Source: Chitinophagales bacterium
Lineage (GTDB): Bacteria; Bacteroidota; Bacteroidia; Chitinophagales; JADIYW01
NCBI GenBank assembly: GCA_019694955.1
Contig: JAIBAX010000018.1
Coordinates: 1 to 64,000, forward strand
Length of the DNA: 64,000 nucleotides
Direction: 5' to 3'
Part shown: piece after piece, positions 16,703 through 25,034 of the stretch
How positions within the stretch are numbered: the stretch's first letter is position 1
Layout of the letters: each line of letters begins with the position of its first letter
The notes under the pieces: model-generated
Told to the model about the DNA's origin: nothing
Databases searched by the model: none
Seen by the model: the letters and a program-made list of their open reading frames with translations, nothing else
Program-made: the position numbers and the translations under genes

Positions 16703-18334
16703 TCACTCTAAGTATTTCCCTACGATGGGCAACCTTCTACCCATACCGAAGGCTTTATGGGAAACCCTCAACATCGGTGGTGTTTGGTAGCGTTTGTACT
16801 CAGCACGATTTACTAATTTTAGCACGCGTTTCACCAATGCCTCATCATAACCTTTTGCCAAAATCTCGTCTAATCCTTGTTGATTTTCAATATATTCATA
16901 TAAAATTGGGTCTAAAATTGGGTATTCAGGAAGCGAATCAGAGTCTTTTTGTCCGGGGCGCAGCTCCGCAGAAGGCGGTTTTACCGTTACATGATGTGGG
17001 ATAATTTCTTTGTCTTTATTGACAATCTTGCAGACTTCATACACTTGTGTTTTGTACACATCTCCCAACACGCCAATACCACCACATAAATCACCGTAGA
17101 TAGTCCCATAGCCAACCGCTGCCTCACTTTTGTTGGTAGTATTGAGCAATATATAGCCGAATTTATTACTCAGCGCCATCAGGTAATTCGCTCGAATTCT
17201 AGCTTGCAGGTTTTCTTCTGTGACATTAAAAGGAAGTCCCTCAAAATGTGGCTGTAATATTTTATCGTATTGGTCAAAGACTTCTTTAATAGGAATAATT
17301 TTGTAGGGTGAACCCAGATTTTTCACCAGTTCCAAAGAATCGCTAACGGAATGCTCAGAAGAATACTGAGAAGGCATCAGTACAGATAGCACATTTCCTT
17401 TCCCTAGAGCTGCCACAGCTAATGCCACCGTAAGTGCTGAATCCACACCACCGGAGAGCCCTACAATAGCTTTGGTGAAGCCGAGTTTTCGAAAGTAATC
17501 TTTTATGCCGATAACTAAAGCATCATGCATCAATTGATATTTTTCTTTAGGCTGTTCTTTTTGCGGCATTAGATGGTCTGTATCAAATACTTCTACTCCT
17601 TCTTCAAAATAAGGCATTTCCCTGATGAGGTCTCCATTAGCAGCTACTACCAATGATCCACCATCAAAGATGACTTCCGTTTGTGCGCCTACCTGATTGG
17701 CATAAAAAAGTGGCAATCCATACCGTTTGGCGTTGGCTTTAGCAATATCAATGCGCTCGGCTGCATGGTTATATGAAAAGGGAGAGGCGGAAAGGTTAAT
17801 CATAATATCGGGTTGCTGCCCAATAAGTTCATCCATAGGACAAACCTTATATAATGGGTTCTCGTTGCCGATGTTCCAAATATCTTCACATACGGTTATT
17901 GCCAACCTTTTCCCATTAAAATCAATGGTTGAAAATTCATGTGCCGGTTCGAAATAGCGATATTCATCAAAGATATCATAGGTGGGCAAAAGGGCTTTAT
18001 GGCTGGTATGAATGATCTTTCCCTGATACAAAAGAAAGGCAGTATTGTACAAATCTTTCCCTTCTTTAGCAGGGTTGAAAGAAGGGGAACCAACGATGAC
18101 AGCTAGTTTATCTTTCCCGTATGCGGCTACTCTGTCTACAATGGCTAAGGAAGCCTTTGTAAAGTGCTTATAGTCTAAAAAGTCTCTGGTTGGATAGCCA
18201 CAAACGCTGAGTTCGGGAAATACTACCAAATCAGCCGAAAGGGCAAATGCTTTGTCTATTCCTTCGCAAATTTTGAGGAAATTGCCTTCAAAATCGCCGA
18301 TAAAGGGGTTGATTTGTGCTAATGCTATTTTCAT
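16703..18334 (-). CDS. nadE: Glutamine-dependent NAD+ synthetase
   Basis: 543 residues in two domains. Residues 1 to about 270 form a nitrilase-type glutaminase (FPELSVCGYP with the Glu, HKALLPTYDIFDEYRYF with the Lys, ITVCEDIW with the nucleophile Cys). The C-terminal half is the ATP-pyrophosphatase synthetase (GLSGGVDSALTVALA, LLNTTNKSEAAVGYGT). It makes NAD from deamido-NAD, ATP and glutamine. Its start is only a few bases beyond a terminator of the upstream gene, so it probably has its own promoter there. nadE near gldB is a common Bacteroidota neighbourhood. Confidence 0.97.
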   Translation of the reverse strand: MKIALAQINPFIGDFEGNFLKICEGIDKAFALSADLVVFPELSVCGYPTRDFLDYKHFTKASLAIVDRVAAYGKDKLAVIVGSPSFNPAKEGKDLYNTAFLLYQGKIIHTSHKALLPTYDIFDEYRYFEPAHEFSTIDFNGKRLAITVCEDIWNIGNENPLYKVCPMDELIGQQPDIMINLSASPFSYNHAAERIDIAKANAKRYGLPLFYANQVGAQTEVIFDGGSLVVAANGDLIREMPYFEEGVEVFDTDHLMPQKEQPKEKYQLMHDALVIGIKDYFRKLGFTKAIVGLSGGVDSALTVALAVAALGKGNVLSVLMPSQYSSEHSVSDSLELVKNLGSPYKIIPIKEVFDQYDKILQPHFEGLPFNVTEENLQARIRANYLMALSNKFGYILLNTTNKSEAAVGYGTIYGDLCGGIGVLGDVYKTQVYEVCKIVNKDKEIIPHHVTVKPPSAELRPGQKDSDSLPEYPILDPILYEYIENQQGLDEILAKGYDEALVKRVLKLVNRAEYKRYQTPPMLRVSHKAFGMGRRLPIVGKYLE

Positions 18335-18340
18335 AACCTG

Positions 18341-18380
18341 TAAAAATAAAAAATCCTGTTACAAAGTATGCAACAGGATG
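18341..18380 (-). terminator. Rho-independent terminator of the barrel gene
   Basis: An 8-bp inverted repeat (ATCCTGTT at 18353-18360 with AACAGGAT at 18372-18379), loop of 11 bases, followed in the leftward direction by a T-rich tract (18341-18353). It ends transcription of the gene at 18401-19138. A -7-like TATTTTTA (18341-18348) with a TTG 22 bases upstream inside the stem could serve nadE. Confidence 0.75.
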
Positions 18381-18400
18381 ATATAACGGAATATTTTTTG

Positions 18401-19138
18401 TTAAAATAAAACACCTATTCTGATGCCGAAATTGCGGGTAGCCACCCTTTCTTTGTCATCATCGTCCAACTGATTCACAAATCCATTGGTAAAATACAAA
18501 CCACCTACTAATGAAGTATTGTCAGAAACGGAATACTCCAATCCTGCTTCGAAATTCAACCCAAAATTAAATGGATTTACATTTTTAATAGTGTTCGGAT
18601 AGAAGGGAACATTTTTAAAATCATCATTATCTCCGGCGAGAACAGATACTCCATCTAAGGTTTTGTCGAAATCCACTCTTCTGCGAATGGTAAACGATGG
18701 AATTACACCAAAAGCACCATAGTAAGTAATATAACCGATTTCATTAGACCTTAATTTCAAGGTTAACGGAATTTGAATATGTTGCAATTTTCCTGTCAAT
18801 GCTACTTTTCCGGCTTTATATATCGTATCATCCGGCTCGCCTTCACCTTGTCCGGGAATAATTTGCATCTCTGTGCCTTCACTTACTAATTTGCCGCCAT
18901 CCAAAGTAAGGATAAGTCCCGTGCCAATGGCATATCTTTCGTTATTGCCAAATTTATAATCTAATAATACGCCATAATCTAAACCAAATCTCGCACCACC
19001 ACTGCTGTGTTGTGAGTTATCAGGTTTCCACCATGATATTCCGGGACTGGCAGTAAAGCCAAAACGCAGGTTCTCTGCTTGTGAAAAAACGTCAACAATT
19101 GAAAAAACAATCAGACAAAAGATAAGAATTCGTTTCAT
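18401..19138 (-). CDS. Outer membrane beta-barrel protein (PorT-like type)
   Basis: 245 residues. A signal peptide ends near VFSQA, and the rest alternates short amphipathic strands with Gly/aromatic pairs, ending in a C-terminal Phe (FGIRIGVLF), typical of outer-membrane barrels of the PF13568 kind. The N-terminal LRFGFTASPGISWWKPDN resembles PorT-type proteins of the type IX secretion system, but I cannot assign it as PorT by eye. It is divergent from gldB, which supports an envelope role. It has its own promoter element and a clear terminator. Confidence 0.75.
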   Translation of the reverse strand: MKRILIFCLIVFSIVDVFSQAENLRFGFTASPGISWWKPDNSQHSSGGARFGLDYGVLLDYKFGNNERYAIGTGLILTLDGGKLVSEGTEMQIIPGQGEGEPDDTIYKAGKVALTGKLQHIQIPLTLKLRSNEIGYITYYGAFGVIPSFTIRRRVDFDKTLDGVSVLAGDNDDFKNVPFYPNTIKNVNPFNFGLNFEAGLEYSVSDNTSLVGGLYFTNGFVNQLDDDDKERVATRNFGIRIGVLF

Positions 19139-19164
19139 ACCACTAAATTTGTAATTTAATAGGT

Positions 19165-19172
19165 CAAAAATA
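19165..19172 (-). promoter_or_regulatory. -7 element for the barrel gene at 18401
   Basis: Read leftward the sequence is TATTTTTG, a full TAnnTTTG match, 26 bases before the start codon. No TTG is at a good distance upstream. Confidence 0.55.
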
Positions 19173-19238
19173 GAAAAATTATGGAATATTTATTTGAAAA
19201 TCATCCTATAATAGTTTCTTAATAAAATAGTTAACAAA

Positions 19239-20285
19239 ATGAATGTGAAAAACAAAGTAATACAAACCCTAACAATGGTGGCGATATTATTGGCCATTGG
19301 TAGTTGTCGCAATAATAACAATCATCGTGTTGCCACAACTAAGGCTGAGGAAGTGGAGGATGTGCATATCATAAGGTTTGAGCAAGAATTGTTTAATATC
19401 CCTCCTACGGCGATGGCAACCGGTTTGCCAAAGTTGGGCACAAGATATCCTGATTTCTATTCAATTTATGTTGAGCGGGTATTAGGCGCTACTGCAAACT
19501 ATAAAGAATATGCCAGCTATGCCAACCTCATGACAGATTTTGTAACAAATCCATATGTGAGAGGGTTATACGATACCGTGCAAACACATTTTCCTGATTT
19601 AAAGCCTGTAGAAAAGGAGTTAAAAGTAGCTTTTAAGCATTATAAGTCCTTTTTTCCGGATAGCACATTACCACAAGTATATTCGTTTATCTCAGAATTC
19701 TCGAATGGTGCTTTTACTTTTGAAAATAATATTGGGATTGGTTTGGATATGTATTTAGGAGAGCAATATCCATACTATAAATCTGAAGACTTGGGTTTTC
19801 CTGCATTTATGATTAAACGCTTCAAACCTGAAAACATTACCTTGAATGTTATGAACGTTCTCTCGACAAGTATTATTCCGGAGTTACCGCAAAACGCCAA
19901 CCTGCTGGATCATATGCTTTACTATGGTAAATCATTGTATTTTATCCAACAAATGTTGCCCTCGAAGAAAGCACATGACATCATTTATTATTCCAAAGAA
20001 AATTGGCAGTGGTGTAAGGAGAATGAAGTAAATATTTGGCAGTATTTTATTGAAAGGAATTTGCTATTTGATAGTGGTATGTTAGATTTCCTGAAATATG
20101 TTCAGGATGCCCCTTCAACGTATGGGATGCCGTCGGGTGCTCCCGGAAAAGTAGGTGCTTGGATTGGCTGGCAAATCGTGGATCATTACATGGAGCAAAA
20201 TCCTGATGTTACCTTAGGACAGCTATTGGTGAATACCAATGCTCGTGAAATCCTCGAAAAGAGTGGGTATAAACCAAAGAAATAA
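19239..20285 (+). CDS. gldB: Gliding motility lipoprotein GldB
   Basis: 348 residues with a lipoprotein signal (LLAIGSC, lipidated Cys23). The mature part begins VHIIRFEQELFNI and shows FPDLKPVEKELKVAFKHYKS, GIGLDMYLGEQYPYY and PGKVGAWIGWQIVDHYM, features of GldB, which has a DUF2268-like peptidase-related fold. It is required for gliding in Flavobacterium and is tied to the type IX secretion apparatus. gldC, often next to gldB in flavobacteria, is not here; the next gene is a different protein about 30 bases downstream. Confidence 0.92.
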   Translation: MNVKNKVIQTLTMVAILLAIGSCRNNNNHRVATTKAEEVEDVHIIRFEQELFNIPPTAMATGLPKLGTRYPDFYSIYVERVLGATANYKEYASYANLMTDFVTNPYVRGLYDTVQTHFPDLKPVEKELKVAFKHYKSFFPDSTLPQVYSFISEFSNGAFTFENNIGIGLDMYLGEQYPYYKSEDLGFPAFMIKRFKPENITLNVMNVLSTSIIPELPQNANLLDHMLYYGKSLYFIQQMLPSKKAHDIIYYSKENWQWCKENEVNIWQYFIERNLLFDSGMLDFLKYVQDAPSTYGMPSGAPGKVGAWIGWQIVDHYMEQNPDVTLGQLLVNTNAREILEKSGYKPKK

Positions 20286-20288
20286 TCC

Positions 20289-20296
20289 TATTTTTG
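20289..20296 (+). promoter_or_regulatory. -7 element for the protease cassette
   Basis: TATTTTTG, a full match, lies between the gldB stop and the ATG at 20316 (19 bases away). It suggests that the two-gene cassette can be transcribed separately from gldB. Confidence 0.55.
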
Positions 20297-20315
20297 TCAA
20301 CGAAATTTCCGATAG

Positions 20316-21500
20316 ATGAATAAGAATTTTACATTCCATCCTACTTTAGTAGATAGCGTTTCAAGCAAGTGCGATATAGCTAAGTGGGATGAAGTAATGG
20401 CTGCTTGGGAGAAGAAAGAATATTTGCAATCGCTGCAAAGTTTGTTCGATTATGTAGACCCTGAGTTGGCAAAAAAATATGCAAATGTGGAAAGAACCTT
20501 GTGGAAAGTGCCGCATGGGTCGGTAATCGTTCAAATGGAAATTACCGCAGAGTTGTTTAAAGTAGAGGCACCCTTTTTGACTATCACGGGTGCTAAGAAA
20601 ATTCCTTTGCTCAGACAAGTGGCGCAGTTGAATTTTCACCCACTGACCATTACCAAAATTGACATGAAAGAGGATTGTCTTTATTTTAGGTTTGCTTGTC
20701 CTTTGGAATTATGTGAACCCTATAAAATATACGATGCCTTAAGAGAAATTTGTATCAATGCTGATCAGTATGATGATGCGTTTATCAAAAAATTTGATGC
20801 GAAGAGGATTCAGGAACCAATCATAACGCCATATAGTCAGGAGACAAAGCAGAAGGCTTGGGACTACCTGCAATTATATCTAAGTGAGGCAGATGAAGCT
20901 TTCAAATACTTCGAAGAACGTCGATTGTCGGGCTTTGAATGGGATGTTATCATGATTACCCTCATGAAATTGGAATACCTAATATCGCCACAGGGCAACC
21001 TCAGAAATGACATAGAAAAGCAACATATTGACATGGGCACCAATGAGGATATTGCCACAAAAGTGCAACGTGGGAAAGATTTCTTACGCCAACTCCGCAA
21101 TATGAGTCGTACTGAATTTGATGCTGACTTATATAAAATTGATACACTCATACAATATAAGTTTAGAGCAACTTTACCGAATATAAAACAAAACCTACAA
21201 GGAGCATTGGATCAGGCAAAGAAAGAAATAGAAAACAAAGACTATATTGGCGCAATGCTTACTTTGGAGTACAATTTCTTCAATATGTATTATTTCAACC
21301 ATGTTGGAGATGAAATAGATGCTTTGGTACGGCCTTCTTTAGAAAATGCTTCCGGCAAACCTGTCGCTGAAGCAGCAGATATCCTATATAAAGCAATGGA
21401 AGATCTGATAAACGGAAATATTCCCGTTCAAAGGGCGGCACCACCACAAGGAAGAAAGGAAGAAAAGAAGGGATTTTTTGCAAAATTATTTGGTAATTAA
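20316..21500 (+). CDS. Unknown protein, possible type III chaperone/YbjN-like domain plus helical region
   Basis: 394 residues, no signal peptide or membrane segment. Residues ~60-175 alternate strands and helices (VIVQMEITAELFKVEAPFL, LLRQVAQLNFHPLTITKIDM) in a pattern I associate with the type III secretion chaperone/YbjN-like fold. The middle (~180-350) is helical, partly coiled-coil-like. The C-terminus is a charged linker ending KKGFFAKLFGN, a short amphipathic tail. It lies 14 bases before a protease gene whose C-terminal domain looks similar in type, so the two probably act together. The fold assignment is inference. Confidence 0.6.
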   Translation: MNKNFTFHPTLVDSVSSKCDIAKWDEVMAAWEKKEYLQSLQSLFDYVDPELAKKYANVERTLWKVPHGSVIVQMEITAELFKVEAPFLTITGAKKIPLLRQVAQLNFHPLTITKIDMKEDCLYFRFACPLELCEPYKIYDALREICINADQYDDAFIKKFDAKRIQEPIITPYSQETKQKAWDYLQLYLSEADEAFKYFEERRLSGFEWDVIMITLMKLEYLISPQGNLRNDIEKQHIDMGTNEDIATKVQRGKDFLRQLRNMSRTEFDADLYKIDTLIQYKFRATLPNIKQNLQGALDQAKKEIENKDYIGAMLTLEYNFFNMYYFNHVGDEIDALVRPSLENASGKPVAEAADILYKAMEDLINGNIPVQRAAPPQGRKEEKKGFFAKLFGN

Positions 21501-21514
21501 CCCAAAAGAAAATC

Positions 21515-22594
21515 ATGATGAATCAACAGGAATTAAAAGATGCAGTATTTAAGATAAATACGGCTACAGGAAGTGGAACAGGGTTTTACCTAAAGAACTA
21601 TGATGTGTTTGTTACCAACCACCATGTAGTAGATGGCAATCATCTTGTTTCTCTTGAAAACCAACAACAGGAGCGGCATTTGGCGAAAGTAGTCTTTGTA
21701 AATCCTGATGTGGATATTGCCTTGCTAAAAACAGACACCAAAATATGTCATGCTGAAATTCCTTTTAATGAAGTCTTGGAAGTACAAAGTCGTGACAAAG
21801 TGTGGGTACTTGGGTTTCCTTTTGGCATGCCCTTTACTGTTACCGAAGGTATTGTTTCCAACAACAAGCAATTATTGGAAGGGAAGCACTACATACAAAC
21901 CGATGCTGCCGTCAATCCCGGCAATAGTGGAGGGCCTGTTGTTGACGCCAATGGAAATTTGGTAGGTATAACGAATGCTAAATTCAATAATGCGGACAAT
22001 GTAGGGTTTGCCATTCCGGCACAAGTGCTGAGAGAGGAATTAAATACGTTGGCAAAGAACCCTAATAACCAATTTTCGGTGAAATGCCATTCCTGCAAGA
22101 ACCTGATTTTTGAAAAAACAGAATACTGCCCAAACTGTGGTGCCAATGTGGATGTAAAGCAGTTTGAAGAAAGAAAAGGCGACTATTTTGTTGCATTTGT
22201 AGAGTCTGCCATTCAGGAAATGGGTATCAACCCGGTTTTAACCCGCAGTGGTACTGATTTTTGGGAATTTCATAGTGGGAGTTCTCTGGTGCGTATTTTT
22301 GTTTATAATCAGAGTTTTATGTACGCCACCTCACCGATGAATGAGATGCCGACGGAAAATATAGAACCTTTACTGAATTATGTTTTATCCAATCCGGTGG
22401 AACCTTATCAGTTAGGTATATATAATAATCAGATATTCCTTTCTTACCGGATACGAATGACAGACATAACCTCTTCAAAACAAGGGGTATTAAAATCCTT
22501 GCTGACCAACTTAATTCTCAAAGCAGATGAAATGGATGATTTCTTTGTTCAGCAGTATGGTTGTCCAAAGACCAATTTTGCAAGACAGGTGTGA
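21515..22594 (+). CDS. Cytoplasmic trypsin-like serine protease with zinc ribbon and YbjN-like domain
   Basis: 359 residues without signal peptide. Residues ~8-180 form a trypsin-like/Do-type protease with the triad His37 (TNHHVV), Asp67 (NPDVDIALL) and Ser138 (NPGNSGGP). A zinc ribbon follows with Cys191, 194, 205 and 208 (CHSC and CPNC). Residues ~220-350 look like a YbjN/type III chaperone-like domain (DFWEFHSGSSLVRIFVYNQS, LKADEMDDFF). No PDZ domain is seen. Do-type proteases are usually exported, so a cytoplasmic form with these extra domains is unusual. Two Met codons in a row open the frame. Confidence 0.8.
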   Translation: MMNQQELKDAVFKINTATGSGTGFYLKNYDVFVTNHHVVDGNHLVSLENQQQERHLAKVVFVNPDVDIALLKTDTKICHAEIPFNEVLEVQSRDKVWVLGFPFGMPFTVTEGIVSNNKQLLEGKHYIQTDAAVNPGNSGGPVVDANGNLVGITNAKFNNADNVGFAIPAQVLREELNTLAKNPNNQFSVKCHSCKNLIFEKTEYCPNCGANVDVKQFEERKGDYFVAFVESAIQEMGINPVLTRSGTDFWEFHSGSSLVRIFVYNQSFMYATSPMNEMPTENIEPLLNYVLSNPVEPYQLGIYNNQIFLSYRIRMTDITSSKQGVLKSLLTNLILKADEMDDFFVQQYGCPKTNFARQV

Positions 22595-22598
22595 TGTC

Positions 22599-23597
22599 AT
22601 GTACACGAAAGGGCTTCTATTCTTCTATTTTTTTATCTTTTTGTCTGTTGAAATTAGCGCCCAAACCAGCCCAACAATTGAAAAAGAATTAGCATCAACG
22701 TTATCCTATCCAAGAATATGGTGGGAGCAAAATATTGAAGTAAGCCTTCTTTATCAGGTTATTAATGAAGGCGATTCCTTACAAGTCATGCTTATCTCGA
22801 ACACTAGAGACCTTTACACAGCAAGTATAGAATATTCGTTAAAACATTTGCCAATATCATTATTTGAAAAAGGCGAACCATATTATCTGCTTTTAAGGTT
22901 TGATGACCTCACATATATTGGTGATAGCACCCTATTTAACATATCAATACCTGACAATATTTCTGAAAGTCAATTAATAAGAATGGATATTACCTATGGG
23001 GAGTCTATAGTAGGAGAGATAGATAGCATTATCGCTTTGATAGATACTAACCCAAACCTAATATGGGAAATGGAAAAAAAACCGTTGGATGATGATTTTT
23101 ATTCTGAATTTCCCCAAATAAAGAAGTTTTTTAATAAGAGAATTGAAAAAGGTATTTTTTTAAAGACAAACTATGGATATTGCTCATTCGCAAAAGTAAC
23201 TATTAAAAGAGGAAAGGAACATCATGAAACTTTAGTACTACCAACCGACTTGGCATATTTAACAAAGAAAGGTACATTAATATACGGAAACAATGAAAAA
23301 TATTCCTTTAGTCATCCAAAATCATTGACAACCGAATCATTTTTACGACTGTTTGAATCAATAAAGGAAACACCCATCCTGTCAAATAATCTATTCAATG
23401 AACAAAAATCAGATGGAATATCAAATATGGTTTATGTTTTTGAGGACGGTTATTATAAATGCATTCCTATAAAAAATATGGAAATCGATGTTACGCTGTA
23501 CGGTTCAGAATTATTAATTTTAAATAGAGAAATACTAAGGAGTTTTAATGATTTTTTACATTCTTGTATTTCAATTATTCTTATAGAAAGTAAGTAA
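22599..23597 (+). CDS. Secreted protein of unknown function
   Basis: 332 residues from the ATG at 22599, beginning MYTKGLLFFYFFIFLSVEIS with likely cleavage after SAQ. The frame is open further upstream inside the protease gene, but the signal peptide fixes the start. The mature protein has mixed strands and helices with no recognised motif. It starts five bases after the protease stop, so it may be the third gene of that cassette, though its AT-rich codon use looks a little different and its export makes a shared task uncertain. Confidence 0.7.
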   Translation: MYTKGLLFFYFFIFLSVEISAQTSPTIEKELASTLSYPRIWWEQNIEVSLLYQVINEGDSLQVMLISNTRDLYTASIEYSLKHLPISLFEKGEPYYLLLRFDDLTYIGDSTLFNISIPDNISESQLIRMDITYGESIVGEIDSIIALIDTNPNLIWEMEKKPLDDDFYSEFPQIKKFFNKRIEKGIFLKTNYGYCSFAKVTIKRGKEHHETLVLPTDLAYLTKKGTLIYGNNEKYSFSHPKSLTTESFLRLFESIKETPILSNNLFNEQKSDGISNMVYVFEDGYYKCIPIKNMEIDVTLYGSELLILNREILRSFNDFLHSCISIILIESK

Positions 23598-23620
23598 TCT
23601 AAATCAATTTCTTCAAGGCA

Positions 23621-24097
23621 CTATTTCTTAAAAAACCGACCAGAATACCTTCGCATCATTATGCTACCAATTATTGCTACGGCCGTTGACAATCCAATAG
23701 TTAGGACAATGATGGCCACAGGATTCTTTAATGTTCTAAAAGTGGCCTCTACAAAGAAAGCGGCATAAAGCCCTATTACTGCTCCATTGATACCGTAATA
23801 GTGTTTGCGCAGCCAATCTTTATCTTTTCGCCGTATGACCGGTATCATACCACGGATTAGTGAAACTAAACTTACCATTGTAAGTATGTGAAATGGACCA
23901 AGCTTGCCGTTATTCTGCATCATCACTCCAAAGGAGCTGATATTGAGTATCAACATATTTATCACAAAAAAATAGCCGACACGTTTATGTTGTACTGTGC
24001 CTTTCTTCCAAGCATAGATAAACCAAGTACTCACAATGGCCAGCGAGGCACTTACCAAGTGGATACCACCATAGATATTGTGTATTTTCCATTCCAT
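23621..24097 (-). CDS. DUF2306-like membrane protein
   Basis: 158 residues with about four transmembrane helices. The N-terminus HNIYGGIHLVSASLAIVSTW and the following HKRVGYFFVINMLILNISS fit the DUF2306 family of bacterial membrane proteins with conserved His residues. Function unknown. It is the last gene of a leftward group with a winged-helix regulator (ends 11 bases upstream) and a six-helix membrane protein. Confidence 0.72.
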   Translation of the reverse strand: MEWKIHNIYGGIHLVSASLAIVSTWFIYAWKKGTVQHKRVGYFFVINMLILNISSFGVMMQNNGKLGPFHILTMVSLVSLIRGMIPVIRRKDKDWLRKHYYGINGAVIGLYAAFFVEATFRTLKNPVAIIVLTIGLSTAVAIIGSIMMRRYSGRFFKK

Positions 24098-24107
24098 ATT
24101 CGCTGTT

Positions 24108-24398
24108 TTATATATTTAAATATTTTCTTAATGAAAGAACATAAGTATTAAAGGCTTCCTTCCCCAAAGGAGAGATTTTGCATGTAGTATGGGGATAATT
24201 GTTTTTATACGACTTAATTACCTCAATATAATTGGCTTCTTTTAGTTTGTTGATTTGAACACTTAAGTTTCCGGATGTTGCACTTGTTTTCTCTTGCAGA
24301 TAGGAGAAGTCAGCTTCCTCCACCTGCATAAGTAAAGACATGATGGCCAAGCGCAATTGCGCATGTAATAATGGATCTAAATCATTTAACGGCGCCAT
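24108..24398 (-). CDS. Winged-helix transcriptional regulator (HTH_34/MarR-like)
   Basis: 96 residues: LLHAQLRLAIMSLLMQVEEADFSYL, then the recognition region TSATSGNLSVQINKLKEANYI and the wing SYKNNYPHTTCKISPLGKEAF. This is the small winged-helix type (PF13601). It is usually encoded with a membrane protein in Bacteroidota, as here: its start overlaps the upstream membrane-protein gene by 17 bases. It probably represses its own operon; that is inference. Confidence 0.85.
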   Translation of the reverse strand: MAPLNDLDPLLHAQLRLAIMSLLMQVEEADFSYLQEKTSATSGNLSVQINKLKEANYIEVIKSYKNNYPHTTCKISPLGKEAFNTYVLSLRKYLNI

Positions 24399-24966
24399 TA
24401 GATTGTCTTTTTAGTATGAATCCCGGAATAACATAAGAAAACAATAATGAAACCGATAACATCAGCAACAATTCTGAACCCTGAATAAACAATGAGATAA
24501 ATGCACAGCAAAACGCGACCAAACTACCATAGATGAGTGGTTTGAAATCCAAAACTTTCCCTGTGGCAAAAGTACCCATTCCATATATCAGCATAAATAT
24601 TGGAAAGCTAACTTGAAACCCGAAACGATTTCCTACCACTATCAAGAATATCATGCCAATTCCAAATGGAATCCATATGGCTTGCATGGCCTTGTCTACG
24701 AATGATTTCGCTTTTCTACTTTTGCTTCTTTTGGAAACATCTACCACCGTAATTATGGCACCAACAATCATCAGAAGCCAAGCATAATGGCCATAGGGAA
24801 AGTCGAGCTTGATACAGATGTATTGAATCAGCGATGCGAAAATTGTCAGAAAACCCCATGTTAGGAACAAAAAACTATGTCCCCTTAAATCTGCCTTGCT
24901 ATTCTCAATCATGGAGAGTATTACCTGCATACCCTCTTGTGGATTGTTCAATTGTTTGTCTTCCAT
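24382..24966 (-). CDS. Six-helix membrane protein linked to a winged-helix regulator
   Basis: 194 residues with six hydrophobic helices (from FLFLTWGFLTIFASLIQYIC to LLLMLSVSLLFSYVIPGFIL) after a 28-residue cytosolic N-terminus. No enzyme motif. It overlaps the downstream regulator gene, and this pairing recurs in Bacteroidota genomes. It is first in its operon, behind the best promoter match in the window. Confidence 0.78.
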   Translation of the reverse strand: MEDKQLNNPQEGMQVILSMIENSKADLRGHSFLFLTWGFLTIFASLIQYICIKLDFPYGHYAWLLMIVGAIITVVDVSKRSKSRKAKSFVDKAMQAIWIPFGIGMIFLIVVGNRFGFQVSFPIFMLIYGMGTFATGKVLDFKPLIYGSLVAFCCAFISLFIQGSELLLMLSVSLLFSYVIPGFILKRQSNGAVK

Positions 24967-24987
24967 TTTAATTCTTTAAATATATTG

Positions 24988-25018
24988 CAAATATAAACTA
25001 CTTTATTTTATAAAGCAA
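24988..25018 (-). promoter_or_regulatory. Promoter of the membrane protein/regulator operon
   Basis: Read leftward: TTG (25016-25018), a 20-base spacer, TATATTTG (24988-24995), a full match in both boxes and spacing. The start codon is 21 bases downstream. Confidence 0.78.
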
Positions 25019-25034
25019 ATTTATTTTAAAAAAA

